A DNA stretch of 64,000 nucleotides from Clostridium sp. K13 (GCF_019734195.1 NZ_JAASHM010000001.1:124001-188000); one strand, 5' to 3'; shown: positions 16,021 to 25,327, counted from the first letter of the stretch. Notes: generated by a model from the letters alone, not told the origin. Numbers and translations are program-made.

Positions 16021-17454
16021 ATGAAATTAACAAAGGTTCAAAATAGATTTATAAAAAATAAGAATATGGGCTTTTCATTAATGAAAGGAAAATCATTAAC
16101 AGGAAAGACATTAGCAGCTTTACATAGAGTTATTAATTTAGAAAATAATTATTGCATTTATAATGAGGATAATATTTTATATTTATCTTCAAATTATGAA
16201 GAATTAGAAAAAAGTAAAAATTTATATAGAGAAAAAAGTAAAGTTAGTGAGTTTTATTCACTATTTAGTATGGATAAAGAAAGAGTAGAGTTTAATTTAG
16301 TAAAGACATTAATAAAAACTTTTTCGAAAAAATATATAAGTGAAAATAATTTAAAATTAAAGTTTATTTCTTTTGAAGAAGGATATAAATTTACAGAACA
16401 TAAAGAATTTTATGATGAACTATCATCTTTTTGTAAAAAATCTAAGGTTATTAATAAGATTACAAGTGAAGATCTATATGATGAAATTATGTGGATAAAA
16501 GCATGTAATTTTACAAGAGAAGAATATAACGAAGTTGAAAGAAAAGGTAGAAAATATAGATTAATAAGAAATTCTTATACGAGAAATGCCATATATACAC
16601 TTATGGAAATATATACATCAATATTAAGAGATAATGGATATTATGATTCTTATGATGAAGTATCCTTAGCTATAAAATATGGACAAAATTCTAAAGAAAA
16701 ATATACTCATATAGTTTTAGATAATGTAGAATCTATGACTAAAGGTGAAATAGAGTTTGTAAAAAGTATTTACTGTAATAATTCTTATTCATCATTTATT
16801 TTTATCGTTAATAATGAAGTTTATAATGATAAAATGTGCTGGCTTATAAAAGGTAGAAAGCTTAAAAGTCTTGGAGCAGATTTTAAAGGAAAAACTTTTG
16901 CATTTAAAAAGGAATTTAAAGAAGAAAAAAATATTAATAAAAACTATATGAATACATTCCAATATGTAAATTTAAAATATAAAAACATAGTTGAATTTAA
17001 TATTGATAGTTATTCCTCTAAAAAAGAAATTTATTTAGAGGATAATACTGTATTTAATGAAGAAGAACTAGTTGAAGTTGATGTTTATAACAATATAGCA
17101 GCTGGTAATCCTATTGAAATCAATGATGAGGTAGAAGGAAAGTTTAATTTACCTAAAAGTTGGTTAGAAAGAGGTAAGGACACTTTTATACTACATGTTA
17201 AAGGTGATAGTATGATTGATAAAAATATTGATGATGGAGATTTAGTTGTAATAAAAAGACAAAATACAGCATTAAATAATGATATTGTTGCAGCTAGCTT
17301 AGATGGAGAAGCAACTTTAAAGACTTTAAAGTTAAATGGTAAGGAACCTATGCTAGTTCCAGCAAACTCTAAATATAGTGAAATATATTTAGAAGGAAAA
17401 GAAGTAAATATATTAGGTGTGGCTATTGGGGTAATAAAAAATAAAGTAAATTAA
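16021..17454 (+). CDS. Degenerate UvrD-like domain fused to LexA-type S24 autoprotease
   Basis: 477 residues, two parts. Residues 1 to about 345 resemble a shortened superfamily 1 helicase: KLTKVQNRF start, P-loop GKSLTGKT (23-30), and HIVLDNVESM (Asp 234-Asn 235) where UvrD has VDEFQD. The remaining helicase motifs are not recognisable. Residues about 353-477 are a complete LexA/UmuD-like domain: Ala361-Gly362 cleavage site in NIAAGNPIEI, catalytic Ser397 in GDSMID and Lys434 in EATLKTLKL. The Ser-Lys spacing of 37 equals that of E. coli LexA. There is no helix-turn-helix. Start ATG 16021 behind AGGTG; GTG 16003 touches the upstream GAGAGG. Likely a DNA-damage-responsive or ATP-gated self-cleaving protein. 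The family's function is unknown to me. Confidence 0.85.
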   Translation: MKLTKVQNRFIKNKNMGFSLMKGKSLTGKTLAALHRVINLENNYCIYNEDNILYLSSNYEELEKSKNLYREKSKVSEFYSLFSMDKERVEFNLVKTLIKTFSKKYISENNLKLKFISFEEGYKFTEHKEFYDELSSFCKKSKVINKITSEDLYDEIMWIKACNFTREEYNEVERKGRKYRLIRNSYTRNAIYTLMEIYTSILRDNGYYDSYDEVSLAIKYGQNSKEKYTHIVLDNVESMTKGEIEFVKSIYCNNSYSSFIFIVNNEVYNDKMCWLIKGRKLKSLGADFKGKTFAFKKEFKEEKNINKNYMNTFQYVNLKYKNIVEFNIDSYSSKKEIYLEDNTVFNEEELVEVDVYNNIAAGNPIEINDEVEGKFNLPKSWLERGKDTFILHVKGDSMIDKNIDDGDLVVIKRQNTALNNDIVAASLDGEATLKTLKLNGKEPMLVPANSKYSEIYLEGKEVNILGVAIGVIKNKVN

Positions 17455-17474
17455 GTATTAAGGGGGCTATAAAA

Positions 17475-18662
17475 ATGATTTCAAGTAAAATGAAAGAGAT
17501 GGTTTTAAACAGTTCTACTATTAGAGCTATGTTTGAAGAGGGGAAAAGATTATCAAAGATATATGGAGAAGAGAATGTTTTTGATTTTAGTATAGGTAAC
17601 CCTAATGTAGAACCACCTAACGAAATTAAAGAAGTTATTAATAATATTATAAATGAAGAAAAACCTAACCTTATTCATGGATATATGAATAATTCGGGAT
17701 ATGAAGATGTAAGAGAAGCAATAGCTAATGATTTAATCAAAAAGTATAGTCTTAAATTAAAAAGTAAAAATATAGTTATGACTTGTGGTGCAGCTGGAGG
17801 ATTAAATATAATTTTTAAAAGTATCTTAGATCCAGGAGACGAAGTTATTGTTTTTGCACCTTTCTTTGGGGAGTATATTAATTATGTAAAAAATTTTGAT
17901 GGAGTAGTAACTGTTATATCGGCAGATACAGAAAATTTTCAGTTAAATTTAGAGGAATTGAAAAATAAAATATCAAATAAAACTAAAGCTGTAATTATTA
18001 ATTCTCCTAATAATCCAAGTGGAGTTATATATAATGAAAAAACAATAAAAGAATTATCACAAATATTAAATGAAAAAGAACTAGAGTTTAATAAAGATAT
18101 TTATTTAATTTCAGATGAGCCATATAGAGAAATAATATATGATAATACAACAGTTCCGTGTATATTAAATTATTATAAGAATTCATTTATAGGATATTCA
18201 TATAGTAAATCATTATCTCTTCCAGGTGAAAGAATAGGTTATATTGTAATTAATCCTAAAATAAATACATTTGATGATATAGCATCAGCATTGAATATAG
18301 CAAATAGAATTTTAGGATTTGTTAATGCTCCTTCACTTTTTCAAAGAGTAATAAAAGAAAGTTTAAATTTAGAAGTAGATGTTAATATTTATAAGAAGAA
18401 TAGAGATTTATTATATAATCATTTAACTTCTATAGGATTTGAATGTTTAAAGCCAGATGGAGCCTTTTATCTTTTTCCAAAATCACCAATAGATGATGAT
18501 GTTAAGTTCTGTGAAGATGCTAAAAAGTTTAATATATTAGCTGTTCCCGGAAAAACTTTTGGATGTCCAGGATATTTTAGATTATCTTATTGCATAGCAT
18601 ATGATAAAATTGAAAAATCTTTAGAGGCTTTTGATGAGCTTATAAAATTATATATTGAATAA
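17475..18662 (+). CDS. Class I/II pyridoxal-phosphate aminotransferase
   Basis: Cytosolic fold-type I aminotransferase of 395 residues. Visible: INSPNNPSGVIYNEKTI (about residues 175-191, the substrate carboxylate/PLP Asn), ISDEPYREIIYD with the PLP-pyridine Asp, and SYSKSLSLPGERIGYIV with the Schiff-base Lys (about 238). C-terminal FRLSYC supplies the carboxylate-binding Arg. Resembles aspartate or aromatic aminotransferases of clostridia; the amino donor is not readable. ATG 17475 behind AAGGGGG, 20 bases after the S24 fusion stop, so the two probably share a transcript. Its 3' side runs into the rimP leader. Confidence 0.9.
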   Translation: MISSKMKEMVLNSSTIRAMFEEGKRLSKIYGEENVFDFSIGNPNVEPPNEIKEVINNIINEEKPNLIHGYMNNSGYEDVREAIANDLIKKYSLKLKSKNIVMTCGAAGGLNIIFKSILDPGDEVIVFAPFFGEYINYVKNFDGVVTVISADTENFQLNLEELKNKISNKTKAVIINSPNNPSGVIYNEKTIKELSQILNEKELEFNKDIYLISDEPYREIIYDNTTVPCILNYYKNSFIGYSYSKSLSLPGERIGYIVINPKINTFDDIASALNIANRILGFVNAPSLFQRVIKESLNLEVDVNIYKKNRDLLYNHLTSIGFECLKPDGAFYLFPKSPIDDDVKFCEDAKKFNILAVPGKTFGCPGYFRLSYCIAYDKIEKSLEAFDELIKLYIE

Positions 18663-18689
18663 AAAAATGTAAATTTGGGCAAGTTTTAA

Positions 18690-18846
18690 ATGGGGGAACT
18701 TAAATGTTGCTATAGCCCCTTGTATTTATTAGTAAAGTGTGCTAAGATGAATTAAGAAGTAATTTACTAATAGCTAGAAAATGAAGAGTGGGGCTTGTTC
18801 CCGCTCTTTCTATTTGAACGCAACTACTTTTTTAGTTGCGTTTTTA
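18690..18846 (+). promoter_or_regulatory. Attenuator-like leader of the rimP-nusA-infB operon
   Basis: 157 bases of RNA-like structure before rimP. Segment 1 GGGGG (18692-18696) can pair with CCCC in segment 2 AGCCCC (18714-18719). Segment 2 can instead pair with segment 3 GGGGCT (18790-18795). Segment 3 otherwise joins segment 4 in a terminator-like stem AAGAGTGGG/CCCGCTCTT (18784-18808). TATTAGTAAA/TTTACTAATA (18727-18772) forms a separate stem. A second, strong terminator ACGCAACTA/TAGTTGCGT (18818-18841) plus TTTT lies 57 bases before rimP. It could be a regulated leader or tandem terminators of the aminotransferase transcript. I found no clear promoter inside or beyond it. Confidence 0.55.
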
Positions 18847-18898
18847 CATACTATTTTTTAAATTGCTAAAAAACTGAATATTGCAAAGGAGGATAATT

Positions 18899-19357
18899 AT
18901 GAAAATTGATGCCTTAGTTAATCAAATTTATGAAATGGTTAAACCCATAGCAGATGAACTTAACTATCAAATATATCATATTGAATATGTTAAGGAAAAT
19001 GGAGAATATTATTTAAGAATATATATAGAAAAAGAAGGCGGAATTACTTTAAGTGATTGTGAAGCACTTTCAAGAAGAGTAAGTGATGTTATGGATGAAA
19101 AAGATCCAATAGCTGATCCTTATTTCTTAGAAGTTTCATCACCAGGTTTAAATAGAACTATATTTACTGAAGAACACTATAAGAGATTTATAGGTAGAGA
19201 AGTAATGGTTAGATTTACAAAAGCTATTGATGGAAAGAAAAATGCTAAGGGTATTTTAAAAGAAGTTAATGAAGATAATATAATAGTTGAAGCGGACACT
19301 TTAATAAGCATTCCAAAGGAAAAAATTAAAAGTGCAAATATTGAAGGGGAAATATAG
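18899..19357 (+). CDS. rimP: Ribosome maturation factor RimP
   Basis: Cytosolic factor for maturation of the 30S subunit. 152 residues. N-terminal alpha/beta domain with YHIEYVKENGEYYLRIYIEKEGGITLSDCEALSR, then DPYFLEVSSPGLNRTI (the highly conserved SSPGLNR at about residues 85-91), and a C-terminal Sm-like barrel. ATG 18899 lies behind AAAGGAGG (18885-18892). A TTG-type extension six codons upstream overlaps that site and is rejected. First gene of the conserved operon rimP-nusA-rnpM-ylxQ-infB-rbfA. Confidence 0.97.
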   Translation: MKIDALVNQIYEMVKPIADELNYQIYHIEYVKENGEYYLRIYIEKEGGITLSDCEALSRRVSDVMDEKDPIADPYFLEVSSPGLNRTIFTEEHYKRFIGREVMVRFTKAIDGKKNAKGILKEVNEDNIIVEADTLISIPKEKIKSANIEGEI

Positions 19358-19374
19358 TAAGGAGGATATTTAAG

Positions 19375-20433
19375 ATGAACCAGGAGTTTATAGGTGCTCT
19401 TAAAGAAATCGTAAAAGACAAAGGTATTAGTGAAGATTTATTATTTACAACAATAGAGGATGCATTAGTTGCAGCTTATAAGAAAAATTATGCAGGACCA
19501 ACATCTTCAGCACAAAATGTTAAAGTAACAATTGATAGAGAAAGTGGAGAAATTCATGTTTATTCTCAAAAAATTGTTGTTGAAGAAGTTTTTGATACAG
19601 TTACTGAAATTGGATTAGAAGAGGCTCAAGAAATAAAACCTACATATGATTTAGATGATGTAGTTGATTTTGAAGTTACTCCAAAGAATTTTGGAAGAGT
19701 TGCAGCACAGCTTGCAAAGGGAGTAGTAACTCAAAGAATAAGAGAAGCTGAAAGAAGTATCATATACAATGAATATAAAGAAAAAGAATATGATATTATT
19801 ACTGGAACAGTTTTAAGAGAAGATAAAGGAAATGTTTTTGTTAATATTGGAAAGCTTGAAACAGCAATCGGTCCAAATGAACAAATTCCAAGAGAAAAAT
19901 ATAAGTTTAATGAAAAAATTAAATTATATGTTGTAGAAGTTAAAAATACTTCTAAAGGTGCTCAAATAATTGTATCTAGAACACATCCAGGATTAGTTAA
20001 GAGATTATTTGAATTAGAAGTTCCAGAAATATACGAAGGTGTTGTTGAAATAAAGAGCATTTCAAGAGAAGCTGGATCAAGAAGTAAAATTGCAGTAGTA
20101 TCTCATGATGAAAATGTTGATCCTATGGGAGCTTGTGTTGGTCCTAAGGGAGCAAGAGTTCAAAATATCGTAAATGAACTTAAGGGTGAAAAGATAGATA
20201 TAATTAAATGGAGTAAAAACCCAGAAGAATTTATAGCAAGTTCTTTAAGTCCAGCAAAAGTAGTAAGTGTAACAGTTGATGAAGATTCAAAATCAGCTAA
20301 GGTTATTGTAGATGATAATCAATTATCACTTGCTATTGGAAAAGAAGGTCAAAATGTAAGATTAGCTGCTAAGCTAACTAACTGGAAAATTGATATAAAG
20401 AGTAAGTCACAAGCTGAAGCAATAGAGGAATAA
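19375..20433 (+). CDS. nusA: Transcription termination/antitermination protein NusA
   Basis: Binds RNA polymerase and nascent RNA, controlling pausing, termination and antitermination. 352 residues, the short Gram-positive form without C-terminal acidic repeats. N-terminal polymerase-binding domain (1 to about 125), S1 domain from about 135 (ITGTVLREDKGNVFVNIGKLE), then two KH domains with VDPMGACVGPKGARVQNIVNEL and SLAIGKEGQNVRLAAKLTNWKIDI. ATG 19375 behind AAGGAGG, 17 bases after rimP. NusA may act on its own operon leader. Confidence 0.98.
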   Translation: MNQEFIGALKEIVKDKGISEDLLFTTIEDALVAAYKKNYAGPTSSAQNVKVTIDRESGEIHVYSQKIVVEEVFDTVTEIGLEEAQEIKPTYDLDDVVDFEVTPKNFGRVAAQLAKGVVTQRIREAERSIIYNEYKEKEYDIITGTVLREDKGNVFVNIGKLETAIGPNEQIPREKYKFNEKIKLYVVEVKNTSKGAQIIVSRTHPGLVKRLFELEVPEIYEGVVEIKSISREAGSRSKIAVVSHDENVDPMGACVGPKGARVQNIVNELKGEKIDIIKWSKNPEEFIASSLSPAKVVSVTVDEDSKSAKVIVDDNQLSLAIGKEGQNVRLAAKLTNWKIDIKSKSQAEAIEE

Positions 20434-20446
20434 GGGGGATTTTTTT

Positions 20447-20713
20447 ATGAAAGTAAAGAAAATACCTTTAAGAATGTGCACTGGCTGTATGGAAATGAAA
20501 CCTAAAAAAGAGCTTATTAGAGTTGTAAAAAGTCAAGAGGGTGAAGTTTCTGTTGATTTAACAGGAAAGAAATCAGGTAGAGGTGCTTATATTTGTAAGA
20601 GCATTGAATGTTTAGAAAAGGCATTTAAGGCAAAGAGATTAAGTAGAAACCTTGATGTTGCAATAGATGAACAAATATACAACAGATTAAGGGAAGAGAT
20701 AGTTAATGAATAA
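20447..20713 (+). CDS. rnpM: RnpM/YlxR family RNA-binding protein
   Basis: 88 residues. Family motif RMCTGCMEMKPKKELIRVV (residues about 8-26) and GRGAYICKSIECLEKA. YlxR was recently described as an RNase P modulator in Gram-positives (RnpM); here the role is by family. ATG 20447 follows AAGGGGG, 13 bases after nusA. Its end overlaps the next gene by 8 bases. Confidence 0.92.
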   Translation: MKVKKIPLRMCTGCMEMKPKKELIRVVKSQEGEVSVDLTGKKSGRGAYICKSIECLEKAFKAKRLSRNLDVAIDEQIYNRLREEIVNE

Positions 20714-21020
20714 GTTTTTTAATTTTTTAGGTCTTGCTAAGAGATCAGGAAATTTAATAGAGGGGTATAGCAAATGTGATGAACAGCGAAATAGACGTAG
20801 TTTTTATCTTGTTATACTAAGTGATGATGCTTCTAATAGTACAAAAAAGAAGTTTAGAAATCATTGTGCTGAAAAGAAAATTCCTCTTATAGAAGGCTTT
20901 TCTAAGGAAGAACTAGGCAACCCAATTGGAAGAGAGGAAATAAAAGTTTTAGCTATAATAGATAAAAATATGGCTGAAAAGTTAATATCCTTGTACCAAA
21001 ATGAAGAAGGAAGAAATTAA
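20706..21020 (+). CDS. L7Ae/YlxQ-like ribosomal-associated protein
   Basis: 104 residues. The N-terminus FFNFLGLAKRSGNLIEGYSKC and VILSDDASNSTKKKFRNHCAEKKIPLI match the L7Ae/L30e/S12e/Gadd45 fold of YlxQ, a predicted RNA-binding protein. ATG 20706 lies inside the end of rnpM (8-base overlap), showing coupling. In place of the commoner GxxxxxxAIR segment after SGN it has CDEQRNRRSFYL, so the RNA-contact loop is somewhat divergent. Position between ylxR and infB is canonical. Confidence 0.87.
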   Translation: MNKFFNFLGLAKRSGNLIEGYSKCDEQRNRRSFYLVILSDDASNSTKKKFRNHCAEKKIPLIEGFSKEELGNPIGREEIKVLAIIDKNMAEKLISLYQNEEGRN

Positions 21021-21035
21021 CCGGGGGTGATTTTA

Positions 21036-23099
21036 TTGTCAAAGATTAGAGTATATGAATTGGCAAAGGAGCTTAATGTGAGCTCAAAAGATTTAATAAA
21101 TTTATTAATGGAAGAATTTGGTGTTGAAGTTAAAAATCATATGAGTGTAATAGAAGATGAAGACGCAACACTAATAAAAGAATTATTAGGTGATACAAAC
21201 ACTTCAGAAGAAGGTAAGAAAAGTTTAGTTGATGAATATGAAGACGAACTTGCTGAATCACTTAATAAAGGCGTAAGAAAAAAGAAAAAGACTAAAAAAG
21301 AATTAGAACAAGAAGAAGTTGAAAGAAATGCTGAAGCTGCATGTGGAGTAATTGAAATTGGTGAAACAATAACAGTTAAAGAATTATGCGAAAAGCTAGG
21401 TAAGCCAACAAATGATGTTATTAAGAATTTAATATTCATAGGTGTAATGGCTGGTGTTAACCAAGAGATAGACTTCGCTACAGCTGAAAAACTTTGTGAA
21501 AAGTATGAAGTTTTAGTTGAAAGAAAAGAAGAAGAAACTGAATTAGAAGCATTTGAAGAAGAAACAGATGTTGTTGAAGAAAACTTAGAAAAGAGACCAC
21601 CAATAGTAACAATTATGGGTCACGTTGACCATGGTAAGACTTCACTTTTAGATGCTATAAGACATGCAAAAGTTACAGCAAGTGAAGCAGGTGGAATAAC
21701 TCAACACATTGGTGCTTACACAGTATCATTAAATGGAGAAAAAATTACATTCTTAGATACTCCAGGACACGAAGCTTTCACTGCTATGAGAGCTAGAGGA
21801 GCTCAAGTTACTGATATAGTTATATTAGTTGTTGCAGCTGATGATGGTATAATGCCACAAACTAAAGAAGCTATAAACCACTGTAAGGCAGCAGAGGTTC
21901 CTATGATAGTTGCTATCAACAAAATTGATAGACCAGGAGCTAATATTGATAGAGTTAAACAAGAATTAACTGAGCATGGTTTAGTTTCAGAAGACTGGGG
22001 TGGAGATACTATTTGTGTTCCTGTTTCAGCTAAGACTGGTGAAAACCTAGAAAGCTTATTAGAAATGGTACTATTAACATCTGAAATGCAAGAGTTAAAA
22101 GCAGATCCAAATAGAAAAGCTAAGGGTACTGTAATTGAGGCTAAATTAGATAAGGGTAGAGGAGCTGTTGCATCACTACTTATTCAAAATGGTACTTTAA
22201 ATGTAGGTGATTCTATCTTAGTTGGTTCTACTTACGGTAGAATAAGAGCTATGTTTGATGATAGAGGAAAGAAAATAAAGAGTGCTGGACCATCTATTCC
22301 AGTTGAAATATTAGGGCTTTCTGAAGTGCCAGCTGCTGGTGATAGATTTATAGTTTGTAAAGATGAAAAGACTGCAAGAAATATGGCTGAAGTTAGAAAG
22401 CAAAAGATTAAAGCTGATAGTCATCAGGCTTCTAATAGAGTATCTTTAGAAGATTTATACAGTCAAATTCAAGAAGGAAAAGTTAAAGAATTAGCTATAG
22501 TTGTTAAAGCGGACGTTCAAGGTTCTGTTGAAGCAATAAGACAATCTTTAGAGAAGTTATCTACTGATGACGTTAAGGTTAGAGTAATACATGGTGCTGT
22601 TGGTGCTATAACAGAAACAGACGTTACACTTGCTGCAGCTTCAAATGCTTTAGTTATTGGATTTAACGTAAGACCAGATTCAAATGCAACAGTTCAAGCA
22701 GAAAAAGAAAACATTGAAATAAAAACATATAGAATAATATATGATGCAATTGAAGATGTTAAATCTGCTATGATTGGTATGCTTGAACCAGAATATAAAG
22801 AAGTTATAAATGGTAAAGCAGAAGTAAGAATGACATATAAGATTTCAAATGTAGGAACTATAGCAGGTTGTTATGTTATAGATGGTAAAATTGTAAGAAA
22901 TTCTGAAGTTAGAGTAATTAGAGATGGTATCGTAATATTCGAATCAACATTAGCTTCATTAAAGAGATTCAAAGATGATGCTAAAGAAGTAGCTAAAGGA
23001 TATGAATGTGGTTTAAGTGTTGAAAAGTTCAACGATCTTAAAGAAGGCGATATTATAGAATCATTTACAATGGAAGCTATTAAAAGAAAAGAGCTTTAA
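21036..23099 (+). CDS. infB: Translation initiation factor IF-2
   Basis: GTPase that delivers initiator tRNA to the 30S subunit. 687 residues, short for the family, with a reduced linker. N-terminal IF2N segment [22 protein letters not shown], a lysine/glutamate-rich linker, a second IF2N, then the GTPase with G1 GHVDHGKT (195-202), G3 DTPGH, G4 NKID and G5 SAK. Domains II to IV follow through to MEAIKRKEL. Start is TTG 21036, well placed behind GGGGGTG (21023-21029); the GTG at 21027 lies inside that site. Canonical operon position. Confidence 0.97.
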   Translation: MSKIRVYELAKELNVSSKDLINLLMEEFGVEVKNHMSVIEDEDATLIKELLGDTNTSEEGKKSLVDEYEDELAESLNKGVRKKKKTKKELEQEEVERNAEAACGVIEIGETITVKELCEKLGKPTNDVIKNLIFIGVMAGVNQEIDFATAEKLCEKYEVLVERKEEETELEAFEEETDVVEENLEKRPPIVTIMGHVDHGKTSLLDAIRHAKVTASEAGGITQHIGAYTVSLNGEKITFLDTPGHEAFTAMRARGAQVTDIVILVVAADDGIMPQTKEAINHCKAAEVPMIVAINKIDRPGANIDRVKQELTEHGLVSEDWGGDTICVPVSAKTGENLESLLEMVLLTSEMQELKADPNRKAKGTVIEAKLDKGRGAVASLLIQNGTLNVGDSILVGSTYGRIRAMFDDRGKKIKSAGPSIPVEILGLSEVPAAGDRFIVCKDEKTARNMAEVRKQKIKADSHQASNRVSLEDLYSQIQEGKVKELAIVVKADVQGSVEAIRQSLEKLSTDDVKVRVIHGAVGAITETDVTLAAASNALVIGFNVRPDSNATVQAEKENIEIKTYRIIYDAIEDVKSAMIGMLEPEYKEVINGKAEVRMTYKISNVGTIAGCYVIDGKIVRNSEVRVIRDGIVIFESTLASLKRFKDDAKEVAKGYECGLSVEKFNDLKEGDIIESFTMEAIKRKEL

Positions 23100-23111
23100 G
23101 AGGTGTTTTAA

Positions 23112-23462
23112 ATGGCTAACTATAGAGGCGGAAGAATAAACGAAGAAGTAAAAAGAGAAATTAGTAATATAATAAGAAATGAAATAAAGGATCCAAGACT
23201 TACTGCCATGGTATCAGTTACTGATGTAAAAGTAACTAAAGATTTAAGATATGCAAAGGTATTTGTAAGTATATTTGGAAAAGATGATGAAGAAAAGAAC
23301 AATACATTTATTGCTCTAAAAAATGCTAGTGGATATATTAGAAAAGAAATAGGTCAAAGAATTAATTTAAGATACAATCCTCAAATAATATTTGAACTTG
23401 ATGATTCAATCAATTATGGAATGCATATTGAAGAATTAATTCAAAAGGTAAAAGAAAAGTAA
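23112..23462 (+). CDS. rbfA: Ribosome-binding factor A
   Basis: 116-residue KH-like protein needed for 16S rRNA 5' end maturation and cold adaptation. Family pattern RINEEVKREISNIIRNEIKDPRL at the start, VSVTDVKVTKDLRYAKVFVSIFG, and IRKEIGQRINLRYNPQIIFELDDSI. ATG 23112 behind AAGAGGTG, 12 bases after infB; one base separates its stop from nrnA. Confidence 0.96.
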   Translation: MANYRGGRINEEVKREISNIIRNEIKDPRLTAMVSVTDVKVTKDLRYAKVFVSIFGKDDEEKNNTFIALKNASGYIRKEIGQRINLRYNPQIIFELDDSINYGMHIEELIQKVKEK

Positions 23463-23463
23463 T

Positions 23464-24435
23464 ATGACATTAAGTCAAATTGCAAAGTTTATATTAGAAA
23501 GTAAAAAAATAGGCATTACCTACCATGTATCACCTGATGGTGATGCAGTAGGTAGTGTTCTTGCACTTTTTAACGCTTTAAAGAGTTTAAACAAGGATTG
23601 TTATATATTATCAAAGGATACATTATCAGATAATTTAAAATTCTTAAAAGGATCTGATGAAGTTACAGGAGAAATTACAGAACCTGACGATGAAACAGAT
23701 ATTGTAGTAGTTCTTGATTGTGGAAATTTAGAGAGAGTAAGTGCAAATTTTAAAAAATTCACTGGCACAATAGTAAATATAGATCATCACCTTTCAAATG
23801 ATAAATATGGTGATATTAATTATATAGATTCAAATGCAGCGGCAACAGCTGAAATAGTATTTGAATTATTAAATTTAATGGGAATAAACTTTGATGAAGC
23901 AAATAGTGTTATTAAGGATATAGGAACTTGTATGTATACTTCAATAGTAACAGATACAGGTGGATACAGACATTCTAATGTAACTGAAAGAACACATAAA
24001 ATATCTGCAACATTAAAGAAAATAGGTGTAGATAATACTTTTATTTATCAAAGTCTTTTTGATAATAAGGATTTTAGTAGAATAAAGCTAATAGGAAAAG
24101 CATTAAGCAATATGCAACTTATTTTAAATGGTAAAGTTGCATTATTAGAATTAGATAAAGCTTTTACAGAAGATTTAGGAATTGATATAGGTGATACATC
24201 AGATATAATATCTTATGGACTTCAAATTAAAGGTGTTGAAGTAACATTATTATTAAAAGAAGTTGAAGATGGTGTTAAAGCTAGCTTAAGAGCTAAGAGT
24301 TATGTTGATGTAAGAAAAATAGCAGAAGTTTTTGGTGGCGGTGGTCATATAAGAGCTTCTGGTATAAAAATTAAAAATATGTCAATGGAAGAAGCTAAAT
24401 ACGAAATATTAAATGAAATACAGAAAGAGTTGTAA
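23464..24435 (+). CDS. nrnA: Bifunctional oligoribonuclease/pAp phosphatase NrnA
   Basis: 323-residue DHH phosphoesterase degrading 2-5 nt RNAs and pAp. Motif I HVSPDGDAVGSVLAL is canonical, then VVLDCGN, NIDHHLSN (DHH), SIVTDTGGYRHSN and C-terminal DHHA1 with FGGGGHIRASGIKIK. Start ATG 23464 follows the rbfA stop directly with only a weak Shine-Dalgarno, suggesting coupling. Position rbfA-nrnA-truB is usual in clostridia. Compare the paralogue at 11023-11985, which has a variant motif I. Confidence 0.95.
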   Translation: MTLSQIAKFILESKKIGITYHVSPDGDAVGSVLALFNALKSLNKDCYILSKDTLSDNLKFLKGSDEVTGEITEPDDETDIVVVLDCGNLERVSANFKKFTGTIVNIDHHLSNDKYGDINYIDSNAAATAEIVFELLNLMGINFDEANSVIKDIGTCMYTSIVTDTGGYRHSNVTERTHKISATLKKIGVDNTFIYQSLFDNKDFSRIKLIGKALSNMQLILNGKVALLELDKAFTEDLGIDIGDTSDIISYGLQIKGVEVTLLLKEVEDGVKASLRAKSYVDVRKIAEVFGGGGHIRASGIKIKNMSMEEAKYEILNEIQKEL

Positions 24436-24438
24436 GAT

Positions 24439-25317
24439 ATGAATGGTATTTTAAATATCTTTAAACCAAAAGGAATGTCATCTTTTGATGTTGTTAGAGT
24501 AGTAAAAAAAGTAGCTAAAACAGGAAAGGTTGGACATACTGGAACATTAGATCCAGAAGCCACAGGAGTATTGCCCGTATGCATTGGGAGAGCAACTAAA
24601 ATAATAGATTATATTATGGATTCAGAAAAGGTATATGAAGTTACTTTTAAGTTAGGAATTAGGACAACTACTTATGATTTAGAAGGAGAAGTTTTAGAAG
24701 AAAAAGATACTTCTCATTTAAGTGATGATAATATATTAGCTGTAATAAAAGAGTTTATAGGGGAATATTCTCAAGTTCCACCTATGTATTCAGCATTAAA
24801 ACAAAATGGTGTTAGACTTTATGAGTTAGCTAGAAAAGGAATAGAAGTAGAAAGAGAAGGAAGATTAATAAATATCTATAATATTGAAGATATTAAAATA
24901 AATAATCCATATGTTTCTATGAAAGTTACATGTTCTAAGGGAACTTATATAAGAAGTCTATGTTATGATATAGGAGAAAAATTAGGTGTTTTTGCAACTA
25001 TGACAGAGTTAAATAGATCAAAAACATCTGTATTTGAACAAAGTAAATCAATTAACATTAATGATTTAACAGAAGAAAATATAGAACACTATATTGTAAC
25101 TATGGAAGATGCGTTAAGTAAATATGAGGCTATTATAGTTCATGGAAAGTATGTAAAACTTCTTATAAATGGAGTAAGAGTTGCTGATAATAGATTTACT
25201 AAAGATAAGATTATTAATAATAGATTATATAGAGTATATGATGAAAATAATAATTTTATAGGCCTAGGTGAAAGAAATAATGCTGGCTTTAAAATAGAGA
25301 AGTTACTAATCACATAG
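24439..25317 (+). CDS. truB: tRNA pseudouridine(55) synthase TruB
   Basis: Makes pseudouridine 55 in the T-loop of tRNAs. 292 residues. GILNIFKPKGMSSFDVV at the start, the catalytic motif KVGHTGTLDPEATGVLPVCIGRATK (Asp about 38), YEVTFKLGIRTTTYDLEGEV, and CSKGTYIRSLCYDIGEKLG. C-terminal PUA-like part is present. Start ATG 24439 three bases after nrnA. Confidence 0.97.
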   Translation: MNGILNIFKPKGMSSFDVVRVVKKVAKTGKVGHTGTLDPEATGVLPVCIGRATKIIDYIMDSEKVYEVTFKLGIRTTTYDLEGEVLEEKDTSHLSDDNILAVIKEFIGEYSQVPPMYSALKQNGVRLYELARKGIEVEREGRLINIYNIEDIKINNPYVSMKVTCSKGTYIRSLCYDIGEKLGVFATMTELNRSKTSVFEQSKSININDLTEENIEHYIVTMEDALSKYEAIIVHGKYVKLLINGVRVADNRFTKDKIINNRLYRVYDENNNFIGLGERNNAGFKIEKLLIT

Positions 25318-25327
25318 GAGAAAAATA

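Noticed and set aside
18690-18846. T-box or amino-acid riboswitch before rimP
   Set aside because: No T-box sequence (TGGNACCGCG type) or specifier loop; the downstream genes are not amino-acid related.
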